Source: Bog-756 sp963734395 (GTDB lineage: Bacteria; Actinomycetota; Acidimicrobiia; Acidimicrobiales; RAAP-2). Taken from it: a stretch of DNA of 64,000 bases. This document shows, one piece after another, positions 53,465 to 61,945 of the stretch. The stretch covers positions 186,001 to 250,000 of the forward strand of contig CAVTGY010000007.1 in the NCBI GenBank assembly GCA_963734395.1, given 5' to 3'. The notes beneath the pieces were generated by a model. It ran no database searches. It was not told the DNA's origin and worked only from the letters and a program-made list of their open reading frames with translations. Made by a program: the position numbers and the translations under genes. Position 1 is the first letter of the stretch. Each line of letters begins with the position of its first letter.

Positions 53465-54697
53465 GTGCCGGTGTTGTGCAAGGCTCCCTGCGTGCCGCCG
53501 GAGCGATCTGCACCCTCCGACCCGGGCCGGCTGTCCGTCGCATTCGACGCCACCCCGCTGCTCGGTCGGCCGACCGGCGTGGGCGCCTTCTGTTCGGGTG
53601 CGCTCTCCGGCCTGTCCGCCCTCCCACTCCTCGAGGTGTCGGCATTTGCGGTGAGCTGGCGCCGCCGCCACGGGATCTCGTCCTTGGTGCCGTCCGGGGT
53701 CGCCACCCGGCAGCGGGCCATGCCGGCGCGTCCGCTTCACGCGGCGTGGAGGCACCTGTCGGGACCGCCCCTCGAGTGGTTCATCGGGCGGCACGACGTC
53801 GTCCACGGATCCAACTTCGTGGTGCCACCTGCCGCCCGGGCCGCCCGGGTGGTGACGGTCCACGACCTCACCGTCGTGCTGTACCCGCAGATGTGTGACC
53901 GCTCGACGCTGGCGTTCCCGGACTTCATCCGCCGGGCAGTGGCCGAGGGAGCATGGATCCATACGCCCTCGCACTTCGTGGCCCGACAAGTCGTCGCCGA
54001 GCTCGGTGTCGACGGGGAGCGGGTCCGGGCGGTGCACCACGGGATACCCCGGGCGCGGGTGGACCCGGAGACGCCGGCGCCGGTGTCGCCGCCGTTCGCG
54101 CTGCCCGATGGCCTCCGCCGCTATGTCCTGGCCATCGGGACCATCGAGCCGCGCAAGGACTACCCGCTCCTGGTCTCGGCCTTCGGGTCGGTTGCCGCCG
54201 CCCACCCCGACGTCGCTCTGGTGGTCGTGGGCAGCGAGGGCTGGGGAGCCGACCGGTTTCTCGCCGCCGTCGAGGCGTCACCGGCCCGCTCCCGGATCGT
54301 CCGCCCCGGCTACCTGGACGGCCGGGCGGTGACGGCCGCGCTGGCCAACGCGTCGGTCCTGGCCTACCCGTCTCTCTACGAGGGGTTCGGCTTCCCTCCG
54401 CTGCAGGCGATGGCCGCCGGGGTCCCGGTGGTGGCCACCACCGCCGGGGCCATTCCCGAAGTGGTCGGTGACGGCGCGGTGCTGGTCGCCCCCGGGGACG
54501 CCGACCAACTGGCCGGCGCCATCGACAACGTCCTCGATGGCGGGCCCTCCATCGATGCCCTGGTGGAACGGGGCAGGGCCAGGGCCGACGCGTTCACCTG
54601 GAAGGCGTGCGCCGAAGGTCTGGCCCTTCTCTACGCAGACGCTCACCGGGCTTCCGGACCCGCCGGATCGGCCCACTCCCTCGGGGCAAGACCATGA
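53465..54697 (+). CDS. Family 4-type glycosyltransferase, first of three
   Basis: GT-B glycosyltransferase of ~400 aa. N-terminal FDATPLLGRPTGVGAFC, a catalytic-domain segment AIGTIEPRKDYPLLVSAFG, VVVGSEGWG and the donor-site ASVLAYPSLYEGFGFPPLQAMAAGVPVVATTAGAIPEVVGDGAVLV (EGFGFPPLQAM, E-x7-E). The start may be GTG 53465 or GTG 53492. Acts on a retaining sugar transfer, probably in surface polysaccharide. ATGA overlap with the next gene. Confidence 0.85.
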   Translation: MPVLCKAPCVPPERSAPSDPGRLSVAFDATPLLGRPTGVGAFCSGALSGLSALPLLEVSAFAVSWRRRHGISSLVPSGVATRQRAMPARPLHAAWRHLSGPPLEWFIGRHDVVHGSNFVVPPAARAARVVTVHDLTVVLYPQMCDRSTLAFPDFIRRAVAEGAWIHTPSHFVARQVVAELGVDGERVRAVHHGIPRARVDPETPAPVSPPFALPDGLRRYVLAIGTIEPRKDYPLLVSAFGSVAAAHPDVALVVVGSEGWGADRFLAAVEASPARSRIVRPGYLDGRAVTAALANASVLAYPSLYEGFGFPPLQAMAAGVPVVATTAGAIPEVVGDGAVLVAPGDADQLAGAIDNVLDGGPSIDALVERGRARADAFTWKACAEGLALLYADAHRASGPAGSAHSLGARP

Positions 54698-55812
54698 GCG
54701 ATCTGCGTCTGCTGATGATGGCCGAGCAACTGCGAAGGCCGGCCTCGGGTGGGATCGGCACCTACGTGCGCGGGCTGATCCAGGGTCTCGACTCGTTGCC
54801 GGCGGAGGAGAGACCCGAGCTCGAGCTGCTGGCCAGCCGACCCAGGGGCGGTCGTGGCACGGACGATTTCCTTTCCGGCCTCGGCCACCTGGTGCGCAGC
54901 TCGCCTCTCCCCGGGCCGCTGTTGACCCGGGCCTGGGACCACGGGCTGATCAGAACGCCCGCAGGGTTCGATGTGGTCCAGGCCACCTCACTGTCCACGC
55001 TCGAGCCGGGACGGGCGGCCATGGTGGCCACCGTGCACGACCTGTTGTGGCGCCGGGTGCCCGATGCTTATCCGCGGCGTGGACGGTCCTGGCACGAGTC
55101 CGCGCTGCGGACCACCCTGCGCCGAGCAGATCGCTTCGTGGTGCCCGCCGATGTGGTGGCCGACGACCTGGCGGAGGCGGGGGCGCCGGTAGAGGCCATC
55201 TCGGTCATCCCCATGGGTTCGGACCACCTACCACCCCCGGACAGGGCGGCGGCCACCGACCAACTGTTGCGGATGGGGGTCCGGGGTCCCTTCCTGTTGA
55301 GCGTCGGCACCCTCGAGCCCCGCAAGAACCAGGCGCGGTTGATCGCGGCCTACGGTCGCATCCGGGACCTACTGCCCGAGCCCTGGCCACTGGTCATGGT
55401 GGGGCCCACCGGTTGGGGAGAGCAGGTGATGACGACCACCGGCGTGATCATGGCCGGACTGGTGGATCCTCCGGTGCTGTCGGCGTTCTACGACATGTCC
55501 CGGTTGTTGGCCTACGTTCCGATCATCGAGGGCTTCGGACTCCCCCCCGTAGAGGCGATGGCGTTCGGATGCCCGGTGGTGGCCAGCCCCCTGCCCAGCA
55601 CGGCGGGGGCCGCGTTCGAGGTCGACCCGGCCGACACCGATTCGATCGCCGAGGGAATCCTGCGGGTGGCCACCGATGACCAGGAACGAACGCGACTGCG
55701 TTCGCTCGGATTCTCGCGGTCGGCAGAATTGACCTGGTCGACCATCGCCCGCCGGCACGCGGCGGTGTGGGAAGAGGTGCGGCGTTCATCGCCGCGGTCG
55801 GTCCGTGGCTGA
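54694..55812 (+). CDS. Family 4-type glycosyltransferase, second of three
   Basis: GT-B glycosyltransferase of 372 aa, related to its neighbours. RPASGGIGTYVRGLI, SVGTLEPRKNQARLIAAYG, RLLAYVPIIEGFGLPPVEAMAFGCPVVAS (E-x7-E type) and a terminal helix. The third residue of its stop shares bases with the next start. The three genes look like duplications that diverged in acceptor or donor use. Confidence 0.85.
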   Translation: MSDLRLLMMAEQLRRPASGGIGTYVRGLIQGLDSLPAEERPELELLASRPRGGRGTDDFLSGLGHLVRSSPLPGPLLTRAWDHGLIRTPAGFDVVQATSLSTLEPGRAAMVATVHDLLWRRVPDAYPRRGRSWHESALRTTLRRADRFVVPADVVADDLAEAGAPVEAISVIPMGSDHLPPPDRAAATDQLLRMGVRGPFLLSVGTLEPRKNQARLIAAYGRIRDLLPEPWPLVMVGPTGWGEQVMTTTGVIMAGLVDPPVLSAFYDMSRLLAYVPIIEGFGLPPVEAMAFGCPVVASPLPSTAGAAFEVDPADTDSIAEGILRVATDDQERTRLRSLGFSRSAELTWSTIARRHAAVWEEVRRSSPRSVRG

Positions 55813-57010
55813 TCCCGACCTGGGTCTCTCGCTCGACGTCACCGCGGTGCCCGCCCAACCGGTGGGCGCCGGTCACTACACGCTGGAACTGGCCCGCGCC
55901 CTGGCCGCACGGACCGATGTCGACCTGGTACTCGTGGCCCGGCGTTCGGACGGCACCCGCTGGCGCTCGACGGCCCCCGGCGCCGAGGTGGTGACGGCCG
56001 CCCCCGACCCACGCCCGCTGCGGTTGGCCTGGGAGCAGCTCCGGCTTCCTTCCCTTCTCCGACAGCACGCGGTGTCGGTGCACCATGGACCTCACTACAC
56101 GATGCCCGAGCATTCCTCGGTGCCGTCGGTGGTCACCATCCACGACCTGAGTTTTTTTGACGAGCCCCGTTGGCACGAGCGCTCCAAGGTGATTCTGTTC
56201 CGCCGGGCCATCTCTGTGGCGTCCCGCCGGGCCAAGGTCGTGGTCTGCCCCAGCCTGGTGACCGCCGAACGTCTGGCTCACTGGTGCCAGGTCGAGGCCG
56301 ACGTGGTGGTGGCTCCCCACGGGGTCGACACCCGGCGATTCCGGCCCGAGGAGCCGGAACAGGGTGCTGATGCCGTGGCACTGGCCCAGGTGGATCCCCG
56401 TTTGGCCGCCGGTCGCCCCTTTCTGGTGTTCGTGGGCACCCTCGAGCCGCGCAAGGACATTCCGACCCTGGTGGCGGCGTTCGCCCGCATCGCCGGCGGG
56501 CAGCCGGAGGCCTTGCTGGTGCTGGCCGGACAGCCCGGGTGGGGTGCCGACGCGGTCACCCGGGCCGTCGAGGCCTCGGGGTTCGCACCCCGCATCATCC
56601 GGACCGGGTACGTGCCGGATGCGGTGGTGCCCGCTTTGCTTCGTTCGGCCGCCGCCGCCGTCTACCCGGCGCTGTACGAAGGATTCGGGCTTCCGGCCCT
56701 GGAAGCGCTGGCCTGCGGCTCGCCGTTGATCACCACATCGGGGACGGCGATGGAGGAGGTGGCGGGTGACGCGTCGGTGCTGGTCGAACCGGGTGACGTG
56801 CGAGGATTGGCCGACGCCCTCGACGCCCGGTTGACCCACTCCTCGGAGGCAAACGGCTCCGAGGAGGATCGTCGGCGTCGGGGCTTCGACATCGTGTCCG
56901 GGCATACCTGGGCGGCAAGCGCGGAGCGGCACCTCGACGCCTACCGCTCTGCGGCCGGGCGGCCGGGCCTCGCCGGGGATGAACCCCCCGGCACCGAGCC
57001 AGTAGGGTGA
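55805..57010 (+). CDS. Family 4-type glycosyltransferase, third of three
   Basis: GT-B glycosyltransferase of 401 aa starting GTG 55805 within the previous gene's end. LDVTAVPAQPVGAGHYTLELARAL, HHGPHYTMPEH, TIHDLSFFDEPRWHERSK, VGTLEPRKDIPTLVAAFARI and YPALYEGFGLPALEALACGSPLITT show the family. HD and EGFG positions match the retaining-GT4 pattern. Followed 6 bp later by the epimerase at 57017. Confidence 0.86.
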   Translation: MADPDLGLSLDVTAVPAQPVGAGHYTLELARALAARTDVDLVLVARRSDGTRWRSTAPGAEVVTAAPDPRPLRLAWEQLRLPSLLRQHAVSVHHGPHYTMPEHSSVPSVVTIHDLSFFDEPRWHERSKVILFRRAISVASRRAKVVVCPSLVTAERLAHWCQVEADVVVAPHGVDTRRFRPEEPEQGADAVALAQVDPRLAAGRPFLVFVGTLEPRKDIPTLVAAFARIAGGQPEALLVLAGQPGWGADAVTRAVEASGFAPRIIRTGYVPDAVVPALLRSAAAAVYPALYEGFGLPALEALACGSPLITTSGTAMEEVAGDASVLVEPGDVRGLADALDARLTHSSEANGSEEDRRRRGFDIVSGHTWAASAERHLDAYRSAAGRPGLAGDEPPGTEPVG

Positions 57011-57016
57011 CCCGTC

Positions 57017-57916
57017 GTGCGCTCCCTCATCACCGGCGGCGGCGGCTTCGTTGGTAAATGGCTCGCCGACCATCTCCGGGAACAGGGTGATCAGGTGGTG
57101 GCCATCGACCAAGAAGTCGAGGTCACCGATCCGACCGCGCTGCTGACCGCCCTGTCAGAAGCCGCGCCCGATGCCGTCTACCACCTGGCCGCTCTCACCC
57201 ACGTGGGCCAGTCGTGGGAGGACCCGCTCCGGGTCCTCGAAGTCAACGTGATCGGGACGGGGGCGGTGCTGGCCGCCGCCCGCCAGTGCGGTACCGATCC
57301 CCGCATCCTGGTCATCAGTTCGGCCGAGGTCTACGGAGCGGTGACCGATCCGGCGCTCCTACCGCTCGACGAGGACTCGCCAACCGCGCCGCTGACGCCG
57401 TACGCGGCCAGCAAGCTGGCTGCCGAAGCGCTGGCCACCCAGGCCCACCTCGGCCACGGACAGCACGTCATCACCGTGCGACCGTTCAACCACATCGGCC
57501 CGGGCCAGAGCCCGAACTTCGCGGTGCCGGCCCTGGCCAAGCGCATCGTGGAGGCCGATCGGAACCGGGCTCCGACGATCCCGGTCGGCAATCTGTCGGC
57601 CCGCCGTGACTTCACCGACGTCCGCGACGTGGTCCGGGCCTACCGGCTCCTCATCGAGTCGGGCCGGCCGGGGACGGTGTACAACGTCTGCTCCGGTCGA
57701 GACGTGTCGATCCGGGAGATCGCCGACGGCCTGCTCGACCTGGCCGGCCACGCGCTCGAGTTCGAGACCGATCCCTCGCTGGTGCGCCTGGTCGAGGTGC
57801 CGGTGCTCCGGGGCGATCCCAGCCGGCTGTCCTCGGCCACCGGCTGGAAGCCGGAGATCCCGCTGGAGCAGACCCTCGCCGACGTGCTCGCCTATTGGCG
57901 CCAGCACGTCACATGA
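57017..57916 (+). CDS. GDP-4-dehydro-6-deoxy-mannose reductase-like epimerase
   Basis: Extended SDR of 299 aa: ITGGGGFVGKWLADHLREQGDQVVAID, YHLAALTHVGQSWEDP, ISSAEVYGAV, active site TPYAASKLAAEAL, RPFNHIGPGQSPNFAVPALAKRI and NLSARRDFTDVRDVVRAY, all typical of RMD/GMER. It would make GDP-rhamnose or a 6-deoxy sugar from GDP-mannose, fitting the pyrophosphorylase upstream, but no GDP-mannose 4,6-dehydratase is visible. Starts with GTG. Converges on the 57944 gene. Confidence 0.83.
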   Translation: MRSLITGGGGFVGKWLADHLREQGDQVVAIDQEVEVTDPTALLTALSEAAPDAVYHLAALTHVGQSWEDPLRVLEVNVIGTGAVLAAARQCGTDPRILVISSAEVYGAVTDPALLPLDEDSPTAPLTPYAASKLAAEALATQAHLGHGQHVITVRPFNHIGPGQSPNFAVPALAKRIVEADRNRAPTIPVGNLSARRDFTDVRDVVRAYRLLIESGRPGTVYNVCSGRDVSIREIADGLLDLAGHALEFETDPSLVRLVEVPVLRGDPSRLSSATGWKPEIPLEQTLADVLAYWRQHVT

Positions 57917-57943
57917 TCGGTCAGGCTCCGGCGGGAAAGGCGG

Positions 57944-58360
57944 TCACACGGCCACCGACGGGATCCGCGAGCGGATCTGACTGCGGGCTTCCCTGGCCTG
58001 GACGTGGGCTTGCTTGGCCATGTCCCGGGCCTGGAGGGGAAGTCGATCCTCCAACGGGGCGACCGCGGCTTCCAGCCGCTCGATGATCTCCTCGAGCCGA
58101 GTGGCCACGTTGTCGACGGTGCTGTCGACCACGTGCAGCGCGTCACTCAGGTCGGTACGCACGGCCGCTACCCGGTCCTCGAGGTCGGCCCTCGGCTCGG
58201 CCAGCCACTTGCGCAGCTCCTGACGCTGCACCTGCGCCTGCTGGAAGCCGAGAACGCCGGCGCCGATCACCACATAGGTGGCGTCCTTGGCCACCGCAGC
58301 GATGTCCTTGGCCGCCTTGGTCACGTCACTACTTATCTCGGGGATCCTGATGTCCGTCAT
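57944..58360 (-). CDS. Coiled-coil hypothetical protein
   Basis: A 138-aa protein with a hydrophobic segment near residue 30 (ATYVVIGAGVLGFQQ) followed by two long helices rich in Asp/Glu/Arg/Leu heptads (VAAVRTDLSDALHVVDSTV and RLEEIIERLEAAVAPLEDRL). It looks like a membrane- or surface-associated coiled coil; the family was not recognised. A strong TAAGGAG sits 6 nt before the ATG, and the 165-bp gap upstream is unusually AT-rich, so it has its own promoter. Confidence 0.7.
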   Translation of the reverse strand: MTDIRIPEISSDVTKAAKDIAAVAKDATYVVIGAGVLGFQQAQVQRQELRKWLAEPRADLEDRVAAVRTDLSDALHVVDSTVDNVATRLEEIIERLEAAVAPLEDRLPLQARDMAKQAHVQAREARSQIRSRIPSVAV

Positions 58361-58525
58361 GAGTTCTCCTTACCTTCGAGGGCCTGTGCTGCCCTGCTTC
58401 CTATGGATACAAGTGTATACGGGATGATAAACAGTTGCAAGCACTTGCGCCCCTTCTGACCGGCGCGACGGGCGACCTGGGGAGTTACCTCCGGGTGCTC
58501 GCGGCCCGCTAGCCTCTGACCTCTG
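58361..58525 (-). promoter_or_regulatory. AT-rich promoter region between 57944 gene and the large glycosyltransferase
   Basis: On the - strand a TTGCAA element (near 58435) and TATACA (near 58415) precede the start at 58360, with TAAGGAG at 58366-58372. The spacing (about 15 nt) is short, so the promoter call is tentative. Divergent start at 58526. Confidence 0.35.
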
Positions 58526-61500
58526 ATGGACACACTGGCCCCGCCGGTTGTCGCCGTCGTCGTCGCCCACGATCCGGGTCCGTGGTTCGAGGAGACGCTG
58601 GCTTCGCTCAACTCGCAGGACTATGCGGAGCTCTCCGTCCTGGTCTTGGACGCAGCCAGTGACCAGAGCCTCACCGAGCGGGTGGCAGCCGTGATTCCCT
58701 CCGCCTACGTGCGCCGTTTCGAGAAGAACCGCGGGTTCGGAGCCACCGTCAACGAGGTCCAGGCCATGGTCGACGGTGCCGACTATTTCCTGCTTTGCCA
58801 CGACGACGTCGCCCTGTTCCCCGACGCGGTCCACCTCATGGTCGAAGAGGCCTTCCGATCCAATGCCGGGATCGTCTCACCCAAGGAGGTCAGCTGGGAC
58901 GACCCGGAACGCCTGATCCACGTGGGGATGACCGTGGACAAGGGCGGGTCGGTCGTCGACCGGGTGCACGCCAACGAGATCGACCACGGCCAGCACGATG
59001 CGGTGCGGGACGTATTCGTCGCCCCCGGGGGGTCGACCCTGGTGCGGGTCGATCTGTTCGGGGAGCTCGGAGGGTTCGACCCGGACATCGTGGCCATGGG
59101 GGAGGACCTCGACCTGTGTTGGCGTGCACAGGTTGTCGGAGCCCGGATCATCGTCGCCCCCGACGCGCGGGTTCGGCATCTCGAGGAGCTGGCCGCCGGT
59201 TCGCGGCGCCTCGACCCGTCGCTGGCCAACTCCGAGGAGGACGGTCGGGATCACCCGGTGACCCTGCAAGAGCTCCAGCGTCGTCACGAACTGCTGGCCG
59301 TGTTCAAATGCTACGGACCGTTCCATCTGATCCGAGTGGTTCCGCAGGTCTTCGTGCTGGCCGTGGGTGAGGTGATCGTCGCCGAGCTGGCCGGCAATCG
59401 GGACCGGGCCCGGGCGGTGCTCCGCGCCTGGCGGTGGAACCTCGGGCGTCTCGGGGTGATCCGCCGGCAACGCAAGGAGCTCAAGAAGCATCGCCGGATC
59501 GGTGACAAGGAGATCCGGCTGCTCCAGGTGGGGGGGAGTGCCCGACTGTCCGCCTACGGCCGCCGACTCTTCCAACACGGGTTCCACGGTGCCCACGCCG
59601 ACGAGCTGGCCGCGGTCGACGAGATCGCCGACCTCGATCCCACCGCCGCCGACCTCGAAGCACCGGCCGTCGTCGAACCCGGACCGGGCCGGGTCAGTGG
59701 GCAGATGAGGCTCACCACCTGGCTGGCCGCCGCACTGGTCGTGGTCATCGGAACCAGGGGGGTCCTCGGGGGGAGGCTGCCCATCGTCGGCCAGTTCGTC
59801 CCCTTCCCGAGCTGGTCCTCGACCCTCGCCCAGTTCGCCACCGGATGGCATCCCTCGGGCGTGGGCACGACGGCGCCCGCCACCCCGGCGCTCGCCCTGG
59901 CCGGCCTGGTCGGGACGGTGCTGCTGGGGGCGATGGGGTTGACCCAAAAGGTTCTCATCTTCGGCTGTCTGCCCCTTGGGGCCTGGGGCATGGTGCGATT
60001 GTTGCGCCCCTTCGGCTCCCAACGGGCCTCGTTGATCGGCGGCCTGGCCTATCTGGCCATGGCGCTTCCCTACAACGGGCTGGCGCTGGGGCGGTGGGGT
60101 GCGCTGATCCTCTACGCCGGGGCACCGTGGGTGCTGGCCCGCCTCTTCGCCGCCACAGCCACCGCCCCCTTTGGGGTGCCTGCGGTCCCCGCCCTGCCAC
60201 ACGGATCCGAGCGGGGGGCGCAAAGCGACCAGCTGACCCACGGGATGTCCTCGGTGCTACGGCGGTTCTCCGCCTGGACCAGTCGCCACCGCATGCTGCG
60301 CAGCGTCGTAGCCCTCGGCCTTCTCGAGGCGGTGCTGGTCTCGTTCGTGCCCGCCGCGGCCATAGCGGTGATCCTTGCCGGGTTGGCCCTCCTCCTCTCC
60401 TCGTTGGTGTTCGGCGATTGGAGGGACACCTGGCGCGCTGTTTGGGTGGCCCTGAGCGCCACCCTGGTGGCGGCGGTCATCTGCCTGCCCTGGCTGATCG
60501 GCGTGCTCTCCGCCGGACGCGGCGCGGTGGTGGTCTTCGGCGTACCGGTTCCCGCCTCGGAGGCGGCTTCGTGGGGGTCGCTGCTGCGCTTCGCCGTCGG
60601 TCCCATCGGTGTGTCACCTCTGGCCTGGGGATTCGCGGTGGCTGCCCTCATGCCACTCGCCCTCGCTCGCGGGCCGAGGTTCCAGTGGGCTGCTCGCTTC
60701 TGGTCGATCGCCCTGGTCTTTTGGGTGGTGGCCTGGGTGGTCGGTCGGGGATGGACGGGCAATCTGGCCATCGACCCGCTGGTCCTGTTGGCACCGGCGG
60801 CGGCGGCCATTGCCGCTGCCATCGGTTTGGGTGTCGCCGCCTTCGAAGAGGACCTGCGATCTGCCGACTTCGGGTGGCGCCAGCTGCTCTCGGTGGTCGC
60901 CGCCGGCGTTCTCCTGCTCGGTACCGTTCCCACCCTCGTCTCGGCGGTGCCGGGGCGTTGGGACCTTCCGGTCAACGATTTCAGCCAGTCGGTCAAGTGG
61001 ATGGGTGCCGACCCGGCGAGCGGCGCCTTCCGGGTCCTCTGGCTCGGGGACAGCCGCTCTCTCAACCAGGGCTCGTGGAGTGCGGGGGACGGGTTGGCCT
61101 ACGCCACCTCCGAGGATGGAAGCCCCGACACGCGGTGGTTGTGGAACGCGGCAGATCCGGGCCCCGCCGCCGGCCTTGCTTCCGCCGTCAATCTCGCCCG
61201 CACCGGCCGCACCGACCGTTTGGGTTCCATGCTGGCGCCCGCCGGGGTCCGCTACCTGGTGTTGCTCACCTCGCTGGCTCCCGAGATCGTGGGGGAGCAG
61301 AGCCCGCAGCAGTATCCGGTCCCGGCCGACCTCGCCCCGGCCCTGAGCAGTCAACTCGACCTCAACCCGGTGGTGTCGGGCGCCGGGATCACCGTCTACG
61401 CCAATGCCGCCTGGCTTCCCGCCCGCGCCGCGGTGCCCGGGGGGAGGCCGGTCGTCGCCTCCCAGGCCAACCCGAGCACCCTGCCCGTCGGCTCACGACC

Positions 61501-61945
61501 GGACCCCAGCTCACCCCTGATCCCCTCGGCGGTTCCCGTGTTGCCCGGCCCGGCCGCCTCCCGCTCGTACGGCGGCGCAGTCCCGGCGGGCACCGTGCTC
61601 ACCGCGCTGGCTCCGGCCGGCCGATGGAAACTGGTCGTTGACGGCGGCTCCCCGGCGGCACCCACCGCTTCGTTCGGCTGGGCCGGGAGCTACTCGGTGC
61701 CCCGAGCCGGAGCGGCGACGCTGCGCTTCGACGGTGGACTGGTAACGCCGGTTTCGTTCCTGGTGTCGTTGCTGGTCTGGTTTACTGCGGTGGCGTTCCT
61801 GTCGGTGGGCGGCCTTTCCGTCTCGTTCCGGAGGGTCAGGACCGGCCGGCGTCGAAACCGCGAGGAGGGTGAGGTGGCCCCGGGAGGACCGCCACCCGAC
61901 GTCCTGGTGGGTGACGGCGAGCGCGACGCCGGAGTGGTGCGGTGA
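58526..61945 (+). CDS. Large bimodular glycosyltransferase: GT2 domain plus multi-pass membrane domain
   Basis: A 1139-aa protein. Residues ~5-300 are a GT2 domain: PVVAVVVAHDPGPWFEETL, NRGFGATVNEV, CHDDVALFPDAVHLM, FVAPGGSTLVRVDLFGELGGFDP and GEDLDLCWRAQVVGARI. After ~390 there are about 10 hydrophobic segments (for example TTWLAAALVVVIGTRGV, LALAGLVGTVLLGAMGL and VSLLVWFTAVAFLSV), with an outer segment between. Related actinobacterial proteins sit beside DUF5719 genes and WhiB/manB clusters. The acceptor is unknown; probably envelope polysaccharide. A GTGA overlap joins it to the DUF5719-like gene. Confidence 0.83.
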   Translation: MDTLAPPVVAVVVAHDPGPWFEETLASLNSQDYAELSVLVLDAASDQSLTERVAAVIPSAYVRRFEKNRGFGATVNEVQAMVDGADYFLLCHDDVALFPDAVHLMVEEAFRSNAGIVSPKEVSWDDPERLIHVGMTVDKGGSVVDRVHANEIDHGQHDAVRDVFVAPGGSTLVRVDLFGELGGFDPDIVAMGEDLDLCWRAQVVGARIIVAPDARVRHLEELAAGSRRLDPSLANSEEDGRDHPVTLQELQRRHELLAVFKCYGPFHLIRVVPQVFVLAVGEVIVAELAGNRDRARAVLRAWRWNLGRLGVIRRQRKELKKHRRIGDKEIRLLQVGGSARLSAYGRRLFQHGFHGAHADELAAVDEIADLDPTAADLEAPAVVEPGPGRVSGQMRLTTWLAAALVVVIGTRGVLGGRLPIVGQFVPFPSWSSTLAQFATGWHPSGVGTTAPATPALALAGLVGTVLLGAMGLTQKVLIFGCLPLGAWGMVRLLRPFGSQRASLIGGLAYLAMALPYNGLALGRWGALILYAGAPWVLARLFAATATAPFGVPAVPALPHGSERGAQSDQLTHGMSSVLRRFSAWTSRHRMLRSVVALGLLEAVLVSFVPAAAIAVILAGLALLLSSLVFGDWRDTWRAVWVALSATLVAAVICLPWLIGVLSAGRGAVVVFGVPVPASEAASWGSLLRFAVGPIGVSPLAWGFAVAALMPLALARGPRFQWAARFWSIALVFWVVAWVVGRGWTGNLAIDPLVLLAPAAAAIAAAIGLGVAAFEEDLRSADFGWRQLLSVVAAGVLLLGTVPTLVSAVPGRWDLPVNDFSQSVKWMGADPASGAFRVLWLGDSRSLNQGSWSAGDGLAYATSEDGSPDTRWLWNAADPGPAAGLASAVNLARTGRTDRLGSMLAPAGVRYLVLLTSLAPEIVGEQSPQQYPVPADLAPALSSQLDLNPVVSGAGITVYANAAWLPARAAVPGGRPVVASQANPSTLPVGSRPDPSSPLIPSAVPVLPGPAASRSYGGAVPAGTVLTALAPAGRWKLVVDGGSPAAPTASFGWAGSYSVPRAGAATLRFDGGLVTPVSFLVSLLVWFTAVAFLSVGGLSVSFRRVRTGRRRNREEGEVAPGGPPPDVLVGDGERDAGVVR

